A stretch of 32,370 nucleotides of DNA from Caryophanales bacterium UBA6768 (GCA_002453315.1 DKGO01000047.1:1-32370); one strand, 5' to 3'; positions 1 to 8,994 are shown, counted from the first letter of the stretch. Made by a program: numbers and translations. The notes: generated from the sequence alone by a model not told the origin.

Positions 1-426
1 GATTTACGTACAATCATCAAAGAAGTGATTCGCAAACAATCAGAAGGCGTCGACATGTCTGAAGCCAATGTTGTCATTGCAGGTGGTCGAGGTGTGAAAA
101 GTAAAGAAGGCTTTGAACCATTATATGAATTAGCGGAAGTGTTAGGTGGAGCAGTCGGGGCTTCCCGTGGGGCATGTGATGCTGATTACTGTGATTATTC
201 ATTACAAATTGGTCAAACAGGAAAGGTCATTACCCCAGACTTATACATTGCCGTAGGAATTTCGGGGGCAATCCAACATTTAGCAGGAATGAGTAATTCA
301 AAAGTCATCGTAGCAATCAATAAGGATCCAGAAGCGAACATCTTTAACATCGCTGACTATGGAATCGTCGGGGACTTGTTTGAAGTCATTCCAAAATTAA
401 TTGAAGAACTAAAACAAGTACAATAA
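1..426 (+). CDS. etfA: Electron transfer flavoprotein alpha subunit, C-terminal part (5' truncated by window edge)
   Basis: The reading frame is open from base 1 and encodes the last 141 residues of EtfA, the FAD-carrying subunit of the EtfAB heterodimer that takes electrons from acyl-CoA dehydrogenases. The FAD-binding C-terminal domain is plain: an AGGRG segment, then GASR, then QIGQTGKV, then [17 protein letters not shown], then AINKD and a terminal helix. The true start lies upstream of the window, because codons before base 25 continue the homologous helix ([13 protein letters not shown]). A hairpin terminator follows the stop directly, so transcription from the left ends here. No close downstream partner gene is present. 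In several Bacillus genomes etfA is followed by trxA; here unrelated accessory genes follow. Family assignment is very secure. Confidence 0.95.
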   Translation, partial: DLRTIIKEVIRKQSEGVDMSEANVVIAGGRGVKSKEGFEPLYELAEVLGGAVGASRGACDADYCDYSLQIGQTGKVITPDLYIAVGISGAIQHLAGMSNSKVIVAINKDPEANIFNIADYGIVGDLFEVIPKLIEELKQVQ

Positions 427-435
427 AGTGGAATC

Positions 436-469
436 AAAAATCTGTCACAAAAAACGTGGCAGATTTTTT
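436..469 (+). terminator. Rho-independent terminator of etfA
   Basis: Arms AAAAATCTGTCAC (436-448) and GTGGCAGATTTTT pair over 13 positions with one G-T wobble. The right arm runs into a T tract ending at 469. It begins ten bases after the etfA stop. Confidence 0.85.
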
Positions 470-490
470 GATTGGGATAAACTATTCTAC

Positions 491-536
491 AAAAAGATGG
501 CTATAATTTCAATTTTGAAATTATAGCCATCTTTTT
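491..536. terminator. Perfect 22-bp hairpin, probable bidirectional terminator
   Basis: Positions 491-512 and 515-536 are perfect reverse complements over 22 bp, separated by two T residues. The outer ends are A5 and T5, so either strand would give a stem followed by a U tract. It sits between convergent etfA and the amidohydrolase gene and could stop transcription from both sides. The stem is unusually long and perfect for a terminator. Confidence 0.7.
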
Positions 537-841
537 ATTCTATTATGTATCCAATGTTGCTTATTTTACCCCATCAGATTCAATATTCGTTTCAAATTTA
601 TCGTGAATCAATTATGTAATGGTAAATATAAAATATTAATATTGACCAATCTGTATTTATTTTCACACATTAAAATCGGGTCAATAACTTAGGCTTTGAA
701 AAGGTTGATAAATCGGTCAATAGTTATAAATCTATTTCTGAAATTACTTATATTTTATATTTAAATATTTTTCATAAGAATATACAATATTGTGGCTACC
801 GATATTGTATACACTTGGACTATCATTTAACAATATTAGGA

Positions 842-2011
842 TTAACTAAAAAACTTCCCATCCTTCATAATTTTCTTTTGTCCCTTAAGTACCGATAAAT
901 CTTCTAAAGGGTTTTCGGAAAGAATAAGTAAATCTGCATTTTTTCCTTCTACGATTGTACCACGGTTTTGCAGTCCTAAACATTCAGCAGCTATTCGTGT
1001 AGAGGAATGGATAATTTCCATGTTAGACATTCCCGCTTCACTTAAGATGTTAAGTTCCTCAAAATAAAATTCAGGCGGAGTCCCTGCTGAACCACAATCA
1101 GTACCTGTTGCAATTTTTACACCCATGTTAATTGCCATTTTAAGCATTTCCAAATGTGGCTCTACTACCTCAAGTGCCTTTTCCCGTGCCCAAAAAGGTA
1201 TACGTTCATCATATGCTAGTCGTCGAATGATAACCATTGTTGGAACTAGGTACATATCCTTTTCTTTCATTAAAGATAGGGCATTCTCATCGGCAAAAAT
1301 CCCGTGTTCAATTGTGTTTACACCTGCGTTAATACAATTCATAATGCCTTCTAAACCATCGGCGTGTGCTGCAACTAATTTATTCTTTTTATGTGCCTCT
1401 TCAGTGATAACCTTAATTTCATCAAATGTTAATTGGGTAAATCCAGGCTTTTCTCCTTGCGTATATATACCTCCAGTTGCCATTACTTTAATAAAGTCGA
1501 CATCCTCTTTTAAAATTGTCCTAACGGTTGATCTGATTTCCTCAACCCCATCCGCCTCTCTACTAATGTAATACACATGTCCACCTGTCATACTTATAGG
1601 CGTTCCGGAACATATTATAGTTGGCCCCGGTAATAGCTTAGATTCAATAGCATTACGGGCATGGATTGCTGTTCGATCAATTGAACCGGCATCCCTAACC
1701 GTCGTAATTCCTAACTTTAAATAATCCAATGAGTGCTTGTAAACCTTAAGGGTTACATAATCATTTTCTAAATTTTCAATGACGGGTTGTGGATCAGGGC
1801 TACCATCCCATATTAAGTGAACATGTGAATCAATTAGGCCAGGAGTAATATATTTCCCCGTACAATCTATAACCTTATCATGATTATGGACTTTTGGTTC
1901 ACCATTTCCTATTTCAACAATATGTTCACCCTTAATTTTAATATACCTATCTTTAAGCAAATTGTTTGACAAACCGTCAATTAGATTACAATTTTTTAGT
2001 ATAATATTCAT
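842..2011 (-). CDS. Amidohydrolase superfamily protein (imidazolonepropionase/Xaa-Pro dipeptidase-like)
   Basis: A 389-residue metal-dependent hydrolase of the amidohydrolase superfamily, probably cytoplasmic as no signal peptide is seen. A small N-terminal beta domain (about 1-55) leads into the TIM barrel. Metal ligands are visible: HVH at 63-65 in GLIDSHVHL, a possible carboxylated lysine K175 in FIKVMATGG, H216 in AAHADG, H236 in IEHG, and D305 in ATGTDCG. This pattern fits the imidazolonepropionase-related and prolidase-like amidohydrolases that cleave C-N bonds in cyclic or peptide amides. The start is supported by a GGGAGG site about 10 nt upstream on the minus strand. It lies 238 bp downstream of an M20 dipeptidase gene in the same orientation, with which it may be co-transcribed. 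The substrate is unknown; a role in degrading material brought in by the neighbouring Opp-type importer is inference. Confidence 0.85.
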   Translation of the reverse strand: MNIILKNCNLIDGLSNNLLKDRYIKIKGEHIVEIGNGEPKVHNHDKVIDCTGKYITPGLIDSHVHLIWDGSPDPQPVIENLENDYVTLKVYKHSLDYLKLGITTVRDAGSIDRTAIHARNAIESKLLPGPTIICSGTPISMTGGHVYYISREADGVEEIRSTVRTILKEDVDFIKVMATGGIYTQGEKPGFTQLTFDEIKVITEEAHKKNKLVAAHADGLEGIMNCINAGVNTIEHGIFADENALSLMKEKDMYLVPTMVIIRRLAYDERIPFWAREKALEVVEPHLEMLKMAINMGVKIATGTDCGSAGTPPEFYFEELNILSEAGMSNMEIIHSSTRIAAECLGLQNRGTIVEGKNADLLILSENPLEDLSVLKGQKKIMKDGKFFS

Positions 2012-2249
2012 TAAAAAAGCCTCCCTAACTATTTAATCGTGGTTAAATTGTTCTACCTTAACAAGCATTTATTTTAAATAGTTTTAACTTAGTGTGTAAA
2101 ATAAAAACTTTGAATGGGGTATTTATGTAACAAGGGCTATATCGAGTGTTATTAATTCTTAAGGCATGGCCTAGTATCGAAAAAATCTAGGTTTACATAA
2201 ACACTGTTCAAATATTCAGGTTCACTTAGCTGGATTGGGAACCCTATCA

Positions 2250-3638
2250 TTAATATTCTTTTTCAAGATTAGCAATTTCACCATAATAATTAGAAATAAC
2301 TCTTAAGCCTTTATCAAAATTTTCAAGATGAAAATGTTCATTTGGAGCATGAAAATTCTCTGTTTCTAATCCGAATCCCATCATAACAATTGTTGCATTA
2401 AGTTTTGATTTAAATTCTGCGACTATTGGAATTGATCCCCCCATTCTTGCAAAGGACGTAGGTGTTTTATATACCTTTTCATAGGAGCGAGCAGCTGCTT
2501 TAATCGCTGGATGGTCATATGAAGTATAGAAAGGAGGTCCATTATCAAATTTAGAAATTGATAATGTAACACCTTTTGGTTTGTTTTTGTTGATATGTGC
2601 AATTATTTTCTCTGTTATATCATCTGGATCCTGATTTGGGACAAGCCGGCAGGTTATTTTTGCACCAGCTTTAGAAGGTAAAACAGTCTTTGAACCTTCT
2701 CCAGAAAATCCCCCATATATACCATTAATCTCAAGTGTTGGACGTACCCAAGTTTGTTCTAAATAAGTATATCCCTTTTCACCAAATAATTCTGATACCC
2801 CTAATTCTTTTTTTAATTTATCCTCATTAAATCCAAATGAACTAATGGCATCTTTCTCCTTATGTTTTATTTTCTCAACCTTATCATAAAAGCCATCTAT
2901 TAAAATTTCTCCATCTTCATTACGGAAGGTTGACAATAAATTGATAAGTGCATGGATTGGGTTTTGCACCCCGCCCCCATACAGCCCTGAATGTAAGTCA
3001 CCTATTGGTCCTTTTACATCAATTTCGACACCGCATAAACCCCTTAAACCATAGCAAATTGACGGCTGATTAGGAGCCTTCATGATAGTATCGTGAATGA
3101 CAATTATATCTGTGTTAAGTTTTTCTTTATTATTTTCTAAATACGTAGATAAGCTTGGACTGCCGGTCTCCTCTTCACCTTCTAAAACAAATTTTACATT
3201 GACAGGTAATTCCCCATGGGTATTCAGAATTGCCTCTACTACTAATATATGCATAAAAAGCTGCCCCTTATCATCACTGGAGCCACGTGAATATAATTTC
3301 TTATCTCTAATCTCTGGTTCAAAGGGATTACTATCCCAAAGGTCAATTGGGTCAATGGGTTGTACATCGTAGTGACCATACATTAGCAATGTCGGTTTTT
3401 CCCCTGCATTGAGCCAATCAGCATACACTATTGGATGTCCTTTGGTATGTTCAATTGAAACATTTCTAAGACCAATATCTTCCAAGTAATCCTTTAACCA
3501 ATTGGCGGCCCTTAACATATCTTTTTTATTTTCCTTAAGTGGGCTAATACTGGGAATTCTAATAAATTCAAATAGCTTTTCCAAATGCTTTTGACGGTTG
3601 ACATTAAGGTAGTCATCTATTTGTTTTAAGTTAAGCAT
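2250..3638 (-). CDS. M20 family metallopeptidase (CPG2/dipeptidase type)
   Basis: A 462-residue zinc peptidase of family M20, the group that includes carnosinase-like dipeptidases. Counting from the ATG at 3638, catalytic elements are H89 and D91 in MYGHYDVQP, the metal-bridging aspartate in SRGSSDDKG (about 122-123), the EGEEETGSP block with the catalytic glutamate (about 153-161), the dimerisation-domain motif HSGLYGGG, and a C-terminal ENFHAPNEHF carrying the last metal histidine. An in-frame ATG exists at 3656, but only the ATG at 3638 has a site (AAAGGA, 7 nt upstream), and homology starts there. It diverges from the regulator gene at 4506 across a long intergenic region, so the two may share control. 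Cytoplasmic hydrolysis of an imported dipeptide is the likely role; exact substrate unknown. Confidence 0.88.
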   Translation of the reverse strand: MLNLKQIDDYLNVNRQKHLEKLFEFIRIPSISPLKENKKDMLRAANWLKDYLEDIGLRNVSIEHTKGHPIVYADWLNAGEKPTLLMYGHYDVQPIDPIDLWDSNPFEPEIRDKKLYSRGSSDDKGQLFMHILVVEAILNTHGELPVNVKFVLEGEEETGSPSLSTYLENNKEKLNTDIIVIHDTIMKAPNQPSICYGLRGLCGVEIDVKGPIGDLHSGLYGGGVQNPIHALINLLSTFRNEDGEILIDGFYDKVEKIKHKEKDAISSFGFNEDKLKKELGVSELFGEKGYTYLEQTWVRPTLEINGIYGGFSGEGSKTVLPSKAGAKITCRLVPNQDPDDITEKIIAHINKNKPKGVTLSISKFDNGPPFYTSYDHPAIKAAARSYEKVYKTPTSFARMGGSIPIVAEFKSKLNATIVMMGFGLETENFHAPNEHFHLENFDKGLRVISNYYGEIANLEKEY

Positions 3639-4505
3639 ATAAATCAATCCTTTCATATTAATATTTTACTATTAAAAGGTATTCACTTAATATTTACTAG
3701 CAAAATGAGTGACCCTATCAATTTAACCCCAGTTATTTTTCAATCCCTTATTATCCACTTGGTTGAAGGCAATAACTCTTCAGTTTAATTTTCTGAAAAA
3801 GTGTGTATTTGGGATTTTCTAAACTATAGAAATGTATGTACATTCAGCATTCATAATAACAGCTTTTTACAGCCCCCACCTTAGGTCATTTTAAAACCTT
3901 TAATGACCTTACCTTCTGAAAAATACCAAATCTTATGATGAAAGCGAATACAATTTGATTTAAAAAGTGTGCTTATTAAAAAATTGTAATGATAACAATA
4001 TTTTAACAATAATCTATCACTTATTTGAAATGTCGTCAAGCAATGTTCAATTTTGTAATTTCTACTATATTGCTATACTAAAGACGTAAATGAAGGGCCA
4101 TATTTGTAAATGTTAGTAGAACGGAACCGATTAGCAAAAGACCAAAAAGACAAAAGATAAAAATACAATTGTTTCACTTTATTAAATTTATAAAATTAGT
4201 TAAAGCGTTGGCAGTAAAGGGTAAGTGGACCCTAAGATTAAATTGAAATATCACCTTAAACATCCTAATTATATTTTGGTAATCAGTGAATTTGAACAGT
4301 AATGTATTAAATTCTTTAATTTTATATTGCCTTATTTTAAAATTTTAAGAATTTTAAGTGAAAAGAGAGACTTAAAAAATATTACTTGACGATGTCCAAA
4401 ATAAGTGATAAGTTATTATTTAAATATTGTAACCCTTACAAATTTTTAATAAGCTAACATTTGTATTTGATTGTATCCGTTTTCAAAGAAAGGAGTGAAG
4501 TTTTA
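3639..4505. other. Long divergent intergenic region (867 bp)
   Basis: No coding sequence with a credible start is visible on either strand. It separates the minus-strand M20 gene from the plus-strand regulator and must hold both promoters. An 8-bp perfect inverted repeat, AGGTCATT (3883-3890) and AATGACCT (3902-3909), is a candidate operator. The region is strongly AT-rich. It is much longer than the other gene spacings nearby. Confidence 0.5.
4386..4414 (+). promoter_or_regulatory. Candidate promoter of the regulator gene
   Basis: TTGACG (4386-4391) is a five-of-six match to the SigA -35 box. At 17 bp spacing the -10 position reads TAAGTT, which is poor. It lies about 90 bp upstream of the proposed start. 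Treat as tentative. Confidence 0.3.
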
Positions 4506-5222
4506 TTGGGAGAAACAGAGGTAAACCAAATGGTTTTTGAACAAGCAAAAAGGACTGCGAGCACTATCCAAAAAACATTTGGTAAAAATTGTGAAATTGC
4601 TATTCACAATTTTCGCAATTTTCAAAACCTAAATAGTACCTTGATATATATTGCTGGGAATTTAACTAATAGAAAAATAGGTTCACCACCAACTGATTTA
4701 GTGTTAAAGGAATTGAAAAGAGACCCAAAGGACATAAGAGATATTCCAGAATATTTAACAGAATCCAAAAATGGCTTATTAATGAAATCAGCAACAGTAT
4801 TTCTTAGGGGTATTAATGATGAAGTCATTGGTGCATTGTGTTTAAATTTTAATATTAGCGAAATCACCCAACTCAGTTATGAATTACAGGATTTTATTAA
4901 CATTGAGGAAAATGACCAATCAGAGGCTTTTTTCGACAATGTTCATGAAGTGATTGAGGAAATGGTTAGACAAGTAATTAGGGAATTTAACAAACCAACG
5001 GGTTTATTAACAAAAGAGGAAAAGGTTGAAATAGTTTCCATTCTGGATGGAAAAGGAGCTTTTTTAATAAAAGGTTCAACCGAATACTTGGCAGACGTTT
5101 TAAATGTATCAAAATTTACTATTTATAATTATTTGCAAAGTGTAAGGGCTAAAAAGGAATATAGTGAAAGGGGGGTTGGTAAAAATTCTACTGTGAAAGA
5201 AGGGTTATATGCAGATAATTAA
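4506..5222 (+). CDS. YheO/DauR-type transcriptional regulator (PAS-like domain plus HTH_22)
   Basis: A 238-residue regulator with the YheO layout: an N-terminal PAS-like sensor domain (about 10-115, with AIHNF and the IGSPPTDLVLKEL segment) and a C-terminal HTH_22 DNA-binding domain (about 172-215, containing STEYLADVLNVSKFTIYNYL). The start is chosen as the TTG at 4506, with AAGGAG about 10 nt upstream. The first in-frame ATG (4530) has no site at usable distance. Members of this family include DauR, which represses D-arginine catabolic genes, so an amino-acid-like or amide-like ligand is reasonable here but unproven. It sits directly ahead of the Opp-type importer operon and diverges from the M20 gene, so it most likely controls one or both. 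Confidence 0.82.
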   Translation: MGETEVNQMVFEQAKRTASTIQKTFGKNCEIAIHNFRNFQNLNSTLIYIAGNLTNRKIGSPPTDLVLKELKRDPKDIRDIPEYLTESKNGLLMKSATVFLRGINDEVIGALCLNFNISEITQLSYELQDFINIEENDQSEAFFDNVHEVIEEMVRQVIREFNKPTGLLTKEEKVEIVSILDGKGAFLIKGSTEYLADVLNVSKFTIYNYLQSVRAKKEYSERGVGKNSTVKEGLYADN

Positions 5223-5331
5223 ATAATTGACCCTTTACCTAATTGTGGCCCTACATTACTGTTAAACTTGATTAAAAAGACTAATTACTATGTATCTACT
5301 GTTTTTTTAAAAAAATTTTGGGGGTTAGAAA

Positions 5332-6933
5332 ATGAAAGTTAGAAATGTTATTCGATTGTTACTTTTATTATCAGTTATTTTTGTCGTTGCCTGTTCAAAT
5401 AATAATTCTGGTGGAAATGTAAGTGATAACAATAACGATAATAATTCAAATGACAACAATACTTCCGATGTTAGCACTGGTGGAGATATGAAATTAGCGT
5501 GGAACTCGGAGCCACCGACTTTGGATACACATATAACAAATACAAACGTAACTAGGGACATAGCTAGACAAGTATTTGAGACATTAGTCACCTTTGATGA
5601 AAATTATGAAATAATTCCAATGTTAGCTGAATCTTTTGAGGAAAATGAAGATGGATCTGAAATTAAATTTAAATTAAGGGAAGGTGTGCCGTTTCATAAT
5701 GGTAAAGAAATGACTTCTGAGGATGTAGTTGCTTCTATGGAAAGGTGGCAAACTTTTGGTACTGCAGCGGTGGAGCTAGGTGAATCAGAATGGGAAATTG
5801 TAGATGATTATAATATTACTTTACATGTAGATGACCCATCTATCGCGGTGATATATAGGTTAGCAGACCCAACCCAAAAAGCTTCAATCTATCCTAAAGA
5901 AATCGTTGAAAATTCTACGGATGAGGGTATTAAGGAATTTATAGGTACGGGACCCTTTTATGTTGATGATTGGCAAGCAGATCACTTTTTGAAATTATCG
6001 AAATTTGAAGATTACTCACCTTCGGAACTAGAAACTAGTGGCCTTGGTGGACATAAGGAAGCATTGGTAGATTCATTGGAGATTCATTTTGTTTCTGATG
6101 ATTCAACAAGGGTAAATGGAATCATTACAGGCGAATATGATTATGCCTTTGAACTTCCTTTTGATAGTTTTGATCAATTAGACAATGCTGAAGGAGTTAT
6201 TAATGACATTTGGCCATTTGGTTTTCAAACTTTTGTTTTAAACAAAAGGGGAATTTTCAAAGATAAAAAAATTAGAAAGGCTGCTAATCTAGCAATCGAT
6301 AATGAAGAACTATTAAGCCTGGCATTTGTTGATACTGCATTTTACGAATTAGAACCAGCCTTTATGAGAGAAAATCAAGTTAACTGGTATACAAAAGCGG
6401 GAGAAGAAAACTATAACGTTTTAGATAGGGAAAAAGCCAAAAGTCTATTGGATGAAGCCGGATATAATGGTGAAGAAGTGATTATTTTGACTAGTAACGA
6501 CTATAGTTATCACTATAATTCGGCCGTTTATGCACAACAGGCATTGAAGGAAATTGGTATGAATGTTGAGTTAGAAGTAACCGACTGGGCAACACTTTTA
6601 GAATACCGTACACAAGAAGATTTGTGGGATGGATTTTTTACACAATTTACAACAGTTGCAACACCACTAGCTTATCCATTTTTAGATTCTAAAGCAGAAT
6701 ATCCTGGTTGGACAAATGATGAGGACATAGATCGGCTGTTGGATGAAATCAGAAAAGCATCCGATCAAGATGAGGCTACTGAGAAATTTGAAGAATTGCA
6801 AGAAGTTATCTGGGATGAGTTACCTGTAATAAATATGGGATTAAATAATTTCATTTCAAGTTACAGGGATGATGTAAAAGGTTATTCAGAGTTTATGGGT
6901 CCAATTTTTTGGAATATGAGTTTAGACAGATAG
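5332..6933 (+). CDS. Opp/Dpp-type ABC transporter substrate-binding lipoprotein (SBP family 5)
   Basis: A 533-residue extracellular solute-binding protein of family 5, the class that captures peptides, nickel complexes, glutathione and some opine-like compounds. A short basic N-terminus and hydrophobic core end in the lipobox VVAC, with Cys21 as the lipidated residue. A low-complexity Asn/Asp/Ser linker (about 22-45) follows and probably tethers the protein to the outer face of the membrane. The body shows the family hallmarks EPPTLDTHITN, FKLREGVPFHNGKEMTSEDVV, GTGPFYVDDW and KIRKAANLAID. The start has GGGGG upstream within 8 nt. A stem-loop separates it from the permease genes. Substrate cannot be read from sequence. 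Confidence 0.93.
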   Translation: MKVRNVIRLLLLLSVIFVVACSNNNSGGNVSDNNNDNNSNDNNTSDVSTGGDMKLAWNSEPPTLDTHITNTNVTRDIARQVFETLVTFDENYEIIPMLAESFEENEDGSEIKFKLREGVPFHNGKEMTSEDVVASMERWQTFGTAAVELGESEWEIVDDYNITLHVDDPSIAVIYRLADPTQKASIYPKEIVENSTDEGIKEFIGTGPFYVDDWQADHFLKLSKFEDYSPSELETSGLGGHKEALVDSLEIHFVSDDSTRVNGIITGEYDYAFELPFDSFDQLDNAEGVINDIWPFGFQTFVLNKRGIFKDKKIRKAANLAIDNEELLSLAFVDTAFYELEPAFMRENQVNWYTKAGEENYNVLDREKAKSLLDEAGYNGEEVIILTSNDYSYHYNSAVYAQQALKEIGMNVELEVTDWATLLEYRTQEDLWDGFFTQFTTVATPLAYPFLDSKAEYPGWTNDEDIDRLLDEIRKASDQDEATEKFEELQEVIWDELPVINMGLNNFISSYRDDVKGYSEFMGPIFWNMSLDR

Positions 6934-6985
6934 TTTAAGTGTGTTTAAAATACTAATTAAATAATCAGATTGTTGATAACTCAGG

Positions 6986-7020
6986 CGGCTTTAAGGACAG
7001 TTTAATCGTTCTTAAAGCCG
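6986..7020 (+). promoter_or_regulatory. Stem-loop between binding-protein and permease genes
   Basis: CGGCTTTAAGGAC (6986-6998) pairs with GTTCTTAAAGCCG (7008-7020), 13 bp with one mismatch and a 9-nt loop. No U tract follows, so it looks more like an intercistronic stabilising or attenuating hairpin than a full terminator. Such structures commonly raise binding-protein mRNA above permease mRNA. Confidence 0.6.
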
Positions 7021-7109
7021 TATAATACTCTATCAATATTATTTTCTAAATATGTATAATGTGACGAAGTGCGGTTTTAGCATATTTGTGTTATGTGAGG
7101 ATGAATTTT

Positions 7110-8063
7110 ATGAAAGCATATATTTTCAAAAGGTTATTATCAATAATTCCTGTATTGATTATTGTTGCCATAATGGTATTTTTAATTATGCACATTACTC
7201 CAGGGGATCCTGCTGCCGTTATTTTGGGACCTGACGCACCAGAATCCCAGGTTGAGGAATTAAGAGACCATTTAGGTTTGAACTTACCAATTTATGAACA
7301 GTTCTTCATATGGTTCTCGGGATTGTTCAAAGGCAATTTTGGTTGGTCTATTCACATGAATAAACCAGTATTAAATGGTTTTTTAGATCACCTAGGTCCA
7401 ACAATATCCTTATCTATTTTCGCCCAATTTTTTGCCGTTATATTTGCTATTCCATTAGGCATAATTGCTGCAATAAAAAGGGGTACAAATTCTGACAGAG
7501 CTGTAATGGGTATTTCATTATTCGGTATATCCGTACCTAATTTTATTTTAGCATTATTATTGGTAATGGTATTTTCGGTTAATTTATCATTGTTACCTGT
7601 TGCTGGTTATAAAAGTTTAGATAACGGTTTATTTGTTCATTTAAAATATCTTGTTTTACCCGCAATTTCTTTGGGAGCAATACAGGCTGCATTAATAGCA
7701 CGGGTAACGAGAACTTCAATGTTAGATGTTTTGAGTGAAAATTATATTAAGACGGCATATTCCAAAGGCTTAAAAGACAATATTGTCATTTATAAACATG
7801 CATTGAAAAATGCATTTATACCTATTCTTACTGTCATAGGGCAAACTTTTGGACAATTAATTGCCGGGGCAGTCGTGATAGAAAATGTGTTTAACATTCC
7901 GGGGATAGGACAATTAATAGTAAATGCATTAGTACGTCGTGATTTTGAAGTGATACAAGGGTCTATCTTATTAATTGCCCTTTCTTATGTTTTAATAAAT
8001 CTAATTATTGATTTGTTATATGGTATATTTGATCCAAGAATTAGGTATGGAAAGAATAATTAG
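7110..8063 (+). CDS. Opp/Dpp-type ABC transporter permease, DppB-like
   Basis: A 317-residue integral membrane permease. It opens with the family's typical MKAYIFKRLLSIIPVLIIV transmembrane segment, followed by the extracytoplasmic HITPGDPAAVILGPDAP loop. Further membrane helices and the cytoplasmic EAA loop (ENYIKTAYSKGLKD, then HALKNAFIPILT) contact the ATPases. The end carries DPRIRYG. The ATG at 7110 is preferred because GAGG lies 9 nt upstream; the frame is open further 5' but without a site. It is 176 bp after the binding protein gene and 16 bp before the next permease. Confidence 0.92.
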   Translation: MKAYIFKRLLSIIPVLIIVAIMVFLIMHITPGDPAAVILGPDAPESQVEELRDHLGLNLPIYEQFFIWFSGLFKGNFGWSIHMNKPVLNGFLDHLGPTISLSIFAQFFAVIFAIPLGIIAAIKRGTNSDRAVMGISLFGISVPNFILALLLVMVFSVNLSLLPVAGYKSLDNGLFVHLKYLVLPAISLGAIQAALIARVTRTSMLDVLSENYIKTAYSKGLKDNIVIYKHALKNAFIPILTVIGQTFGQLIAGAVVIENVFNIPGIGQLIVNALVRRDFEVIQGSILLIALSYVLINLIIDLLYGIFDPRIRYGKNN

Positions 8064-8079
8064 AAAGGGTGGAACTACA

Positions 8080-8979
8080 GTGGATTCAAACAGCTTATCT
8101 AAGGATGTCAATATTGCAAAAATGACAAAGAAAAAATTAAATAATGAACGAAGAAGAATATTTATTAAAAGATACGTATCTAATTTCACAGTTATGTTCG
8201 GAACTATAACCTTATCAATTATGTTAATCATTGCAGTATTTGCCCCGTTAATTGCAACACATGACCCATACGAAATTGTACCACTTGACCGTTTAGTGCC
8301 ACCTGATAAAAATTATTGGTTTGGAACGGACAATATGGGAAGAGACTTATTTAGTAGGGTTATTTATGGGACACAAGTATCAATGTTAATAGGATTATCG
8401 GTTGCACTTTTATCGGGAATATTCGGAATGATTTTGGGACTATATTCAGGATATTATAAATTTCTTGATCACGTTTTAATGAGATTTAATGATAGTATGA
8501 TGGCATTCCCAGCAATATTGTTAGCGATGGCGATTATGGCAGCATTGGGTGCTAAATCATTAAACGTAATATTAGCAGTAACTATTGTCATGACCCCACA
8601 AGTTGCAAGAGTAATAAGGTCTAGAACCTTAGTGTTGAAGGAACAAACTTTTGTGGAAGTTTTAAAATCACAAGGTGCAAGTTCCTTTAGAATCATATGG
8701 CTTCATATTGCCCCAAATACAGTCTCGCAATTAATTATTCAATTAACCTATGTTTTTGCTATTGCTATTATTATAGAAGCAAGTTTGAGTTTTTTAGGTG
8801 TAGGTATTCCTGCTCCTGACCCAAGTTGGGGAAGTATTATATATGAAAGTAAAAGTGTTATACATAGTGGTTGGTGGATGGTCACATTTCCTGCTATATT
8901 TATAATTTTTGCTGTATGGGCCTTAAATTTATTTGGTGATGGGCTGAGGGATTTGCTTGATCCTCATTCGGCAAAATAA
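8080..8979 (+). CDS. Opp/Dpp-type ABC transporter permease, DppC-like
   Basis: A 299-residue permease, partner of the preceding gene. It has the long cytoplasmic N-terminus of DppC-type proteins (KMTKKKLNNERRRIFIKRYV), a first membrane helix, then APLIATHDPYEI and HWFGTD-like WFGTDNMGRDLFSRVIYG, a hallmark of the family. The EAA loop is FVEVLKSQGASSFRIIWLHIAP, and the C-terminus has PDPSWGSIIYES and NLFGDGLRDLLDPH. The start is the GTG at 8080, with AAAGGGTGG about 7 nt upstream; an earlier in-frame TTG/ATG region overlaps the previous gene and lacks a site. Confidence 0.92.
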   Translation: MDSNSLSKDVNIAKMTKKKLNNERRRIFIKRYVSNFTVMFGTITLSIMLIIAVFAPLIATHDPYEIVPLDRLVPPDKNYWFGTDNMGRDLFSRVIYGTQVSMLIGLSVALLSGIFGMILGLYSGYYKFLDHVLMRFNDSMMAFPAILLAMAIMAALGAKSLNVILAVTIVMTPQVARVIRSRTLVLKEQTFVEVLKSQGASSFRIIWLHIAPNTVSQLIIQLTYVFAIAIIIEASLSFLGVGIPAPDPSWGSIIYESKSVIHSGWWMVTFPAIFIIFAVWALNLFGDGLRDLLDPHSAK

Positions 8980-8994
8980 GAAAGGAATTTAAGT

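Larger units (their letters stand above)
427..841. other. Convergent intergenic region with terminators and repeated GGTCAATA motifs
   Basis: No gene is recognisable. Besides the two terminators, the octamer GGTCAATA occurs at 679-686 and 715-722, both within a longer match ATCGG(G)TCAATA. Its reverse complement lies at 640-647. A 10-bp inverted repeat (TATACAATAT, 781-790 with 802-811) lies just past the end of the minus-strand amidohydrolase gene; it has no U tract and may be a weak terminator or a protein site. Confidence 0.5.

Noticed and set aside
1125..1571. Long antisense open frame within the amidohydrolase gene
   Set aside because: It mirrors a clear conserved gene on the other strand and shows no domain or RBS.
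3639..4505. Riboswitch or T-box leader in the long intergenic region
   Set aside because: No T-box sequence, terminator/antiterminator pair or known riboswitch core was visible.
7052..7234. 60-codon frame upstream of the DppB-like gene
   Set aside because: It overlaps the permease gene in another frame and has no RBS.
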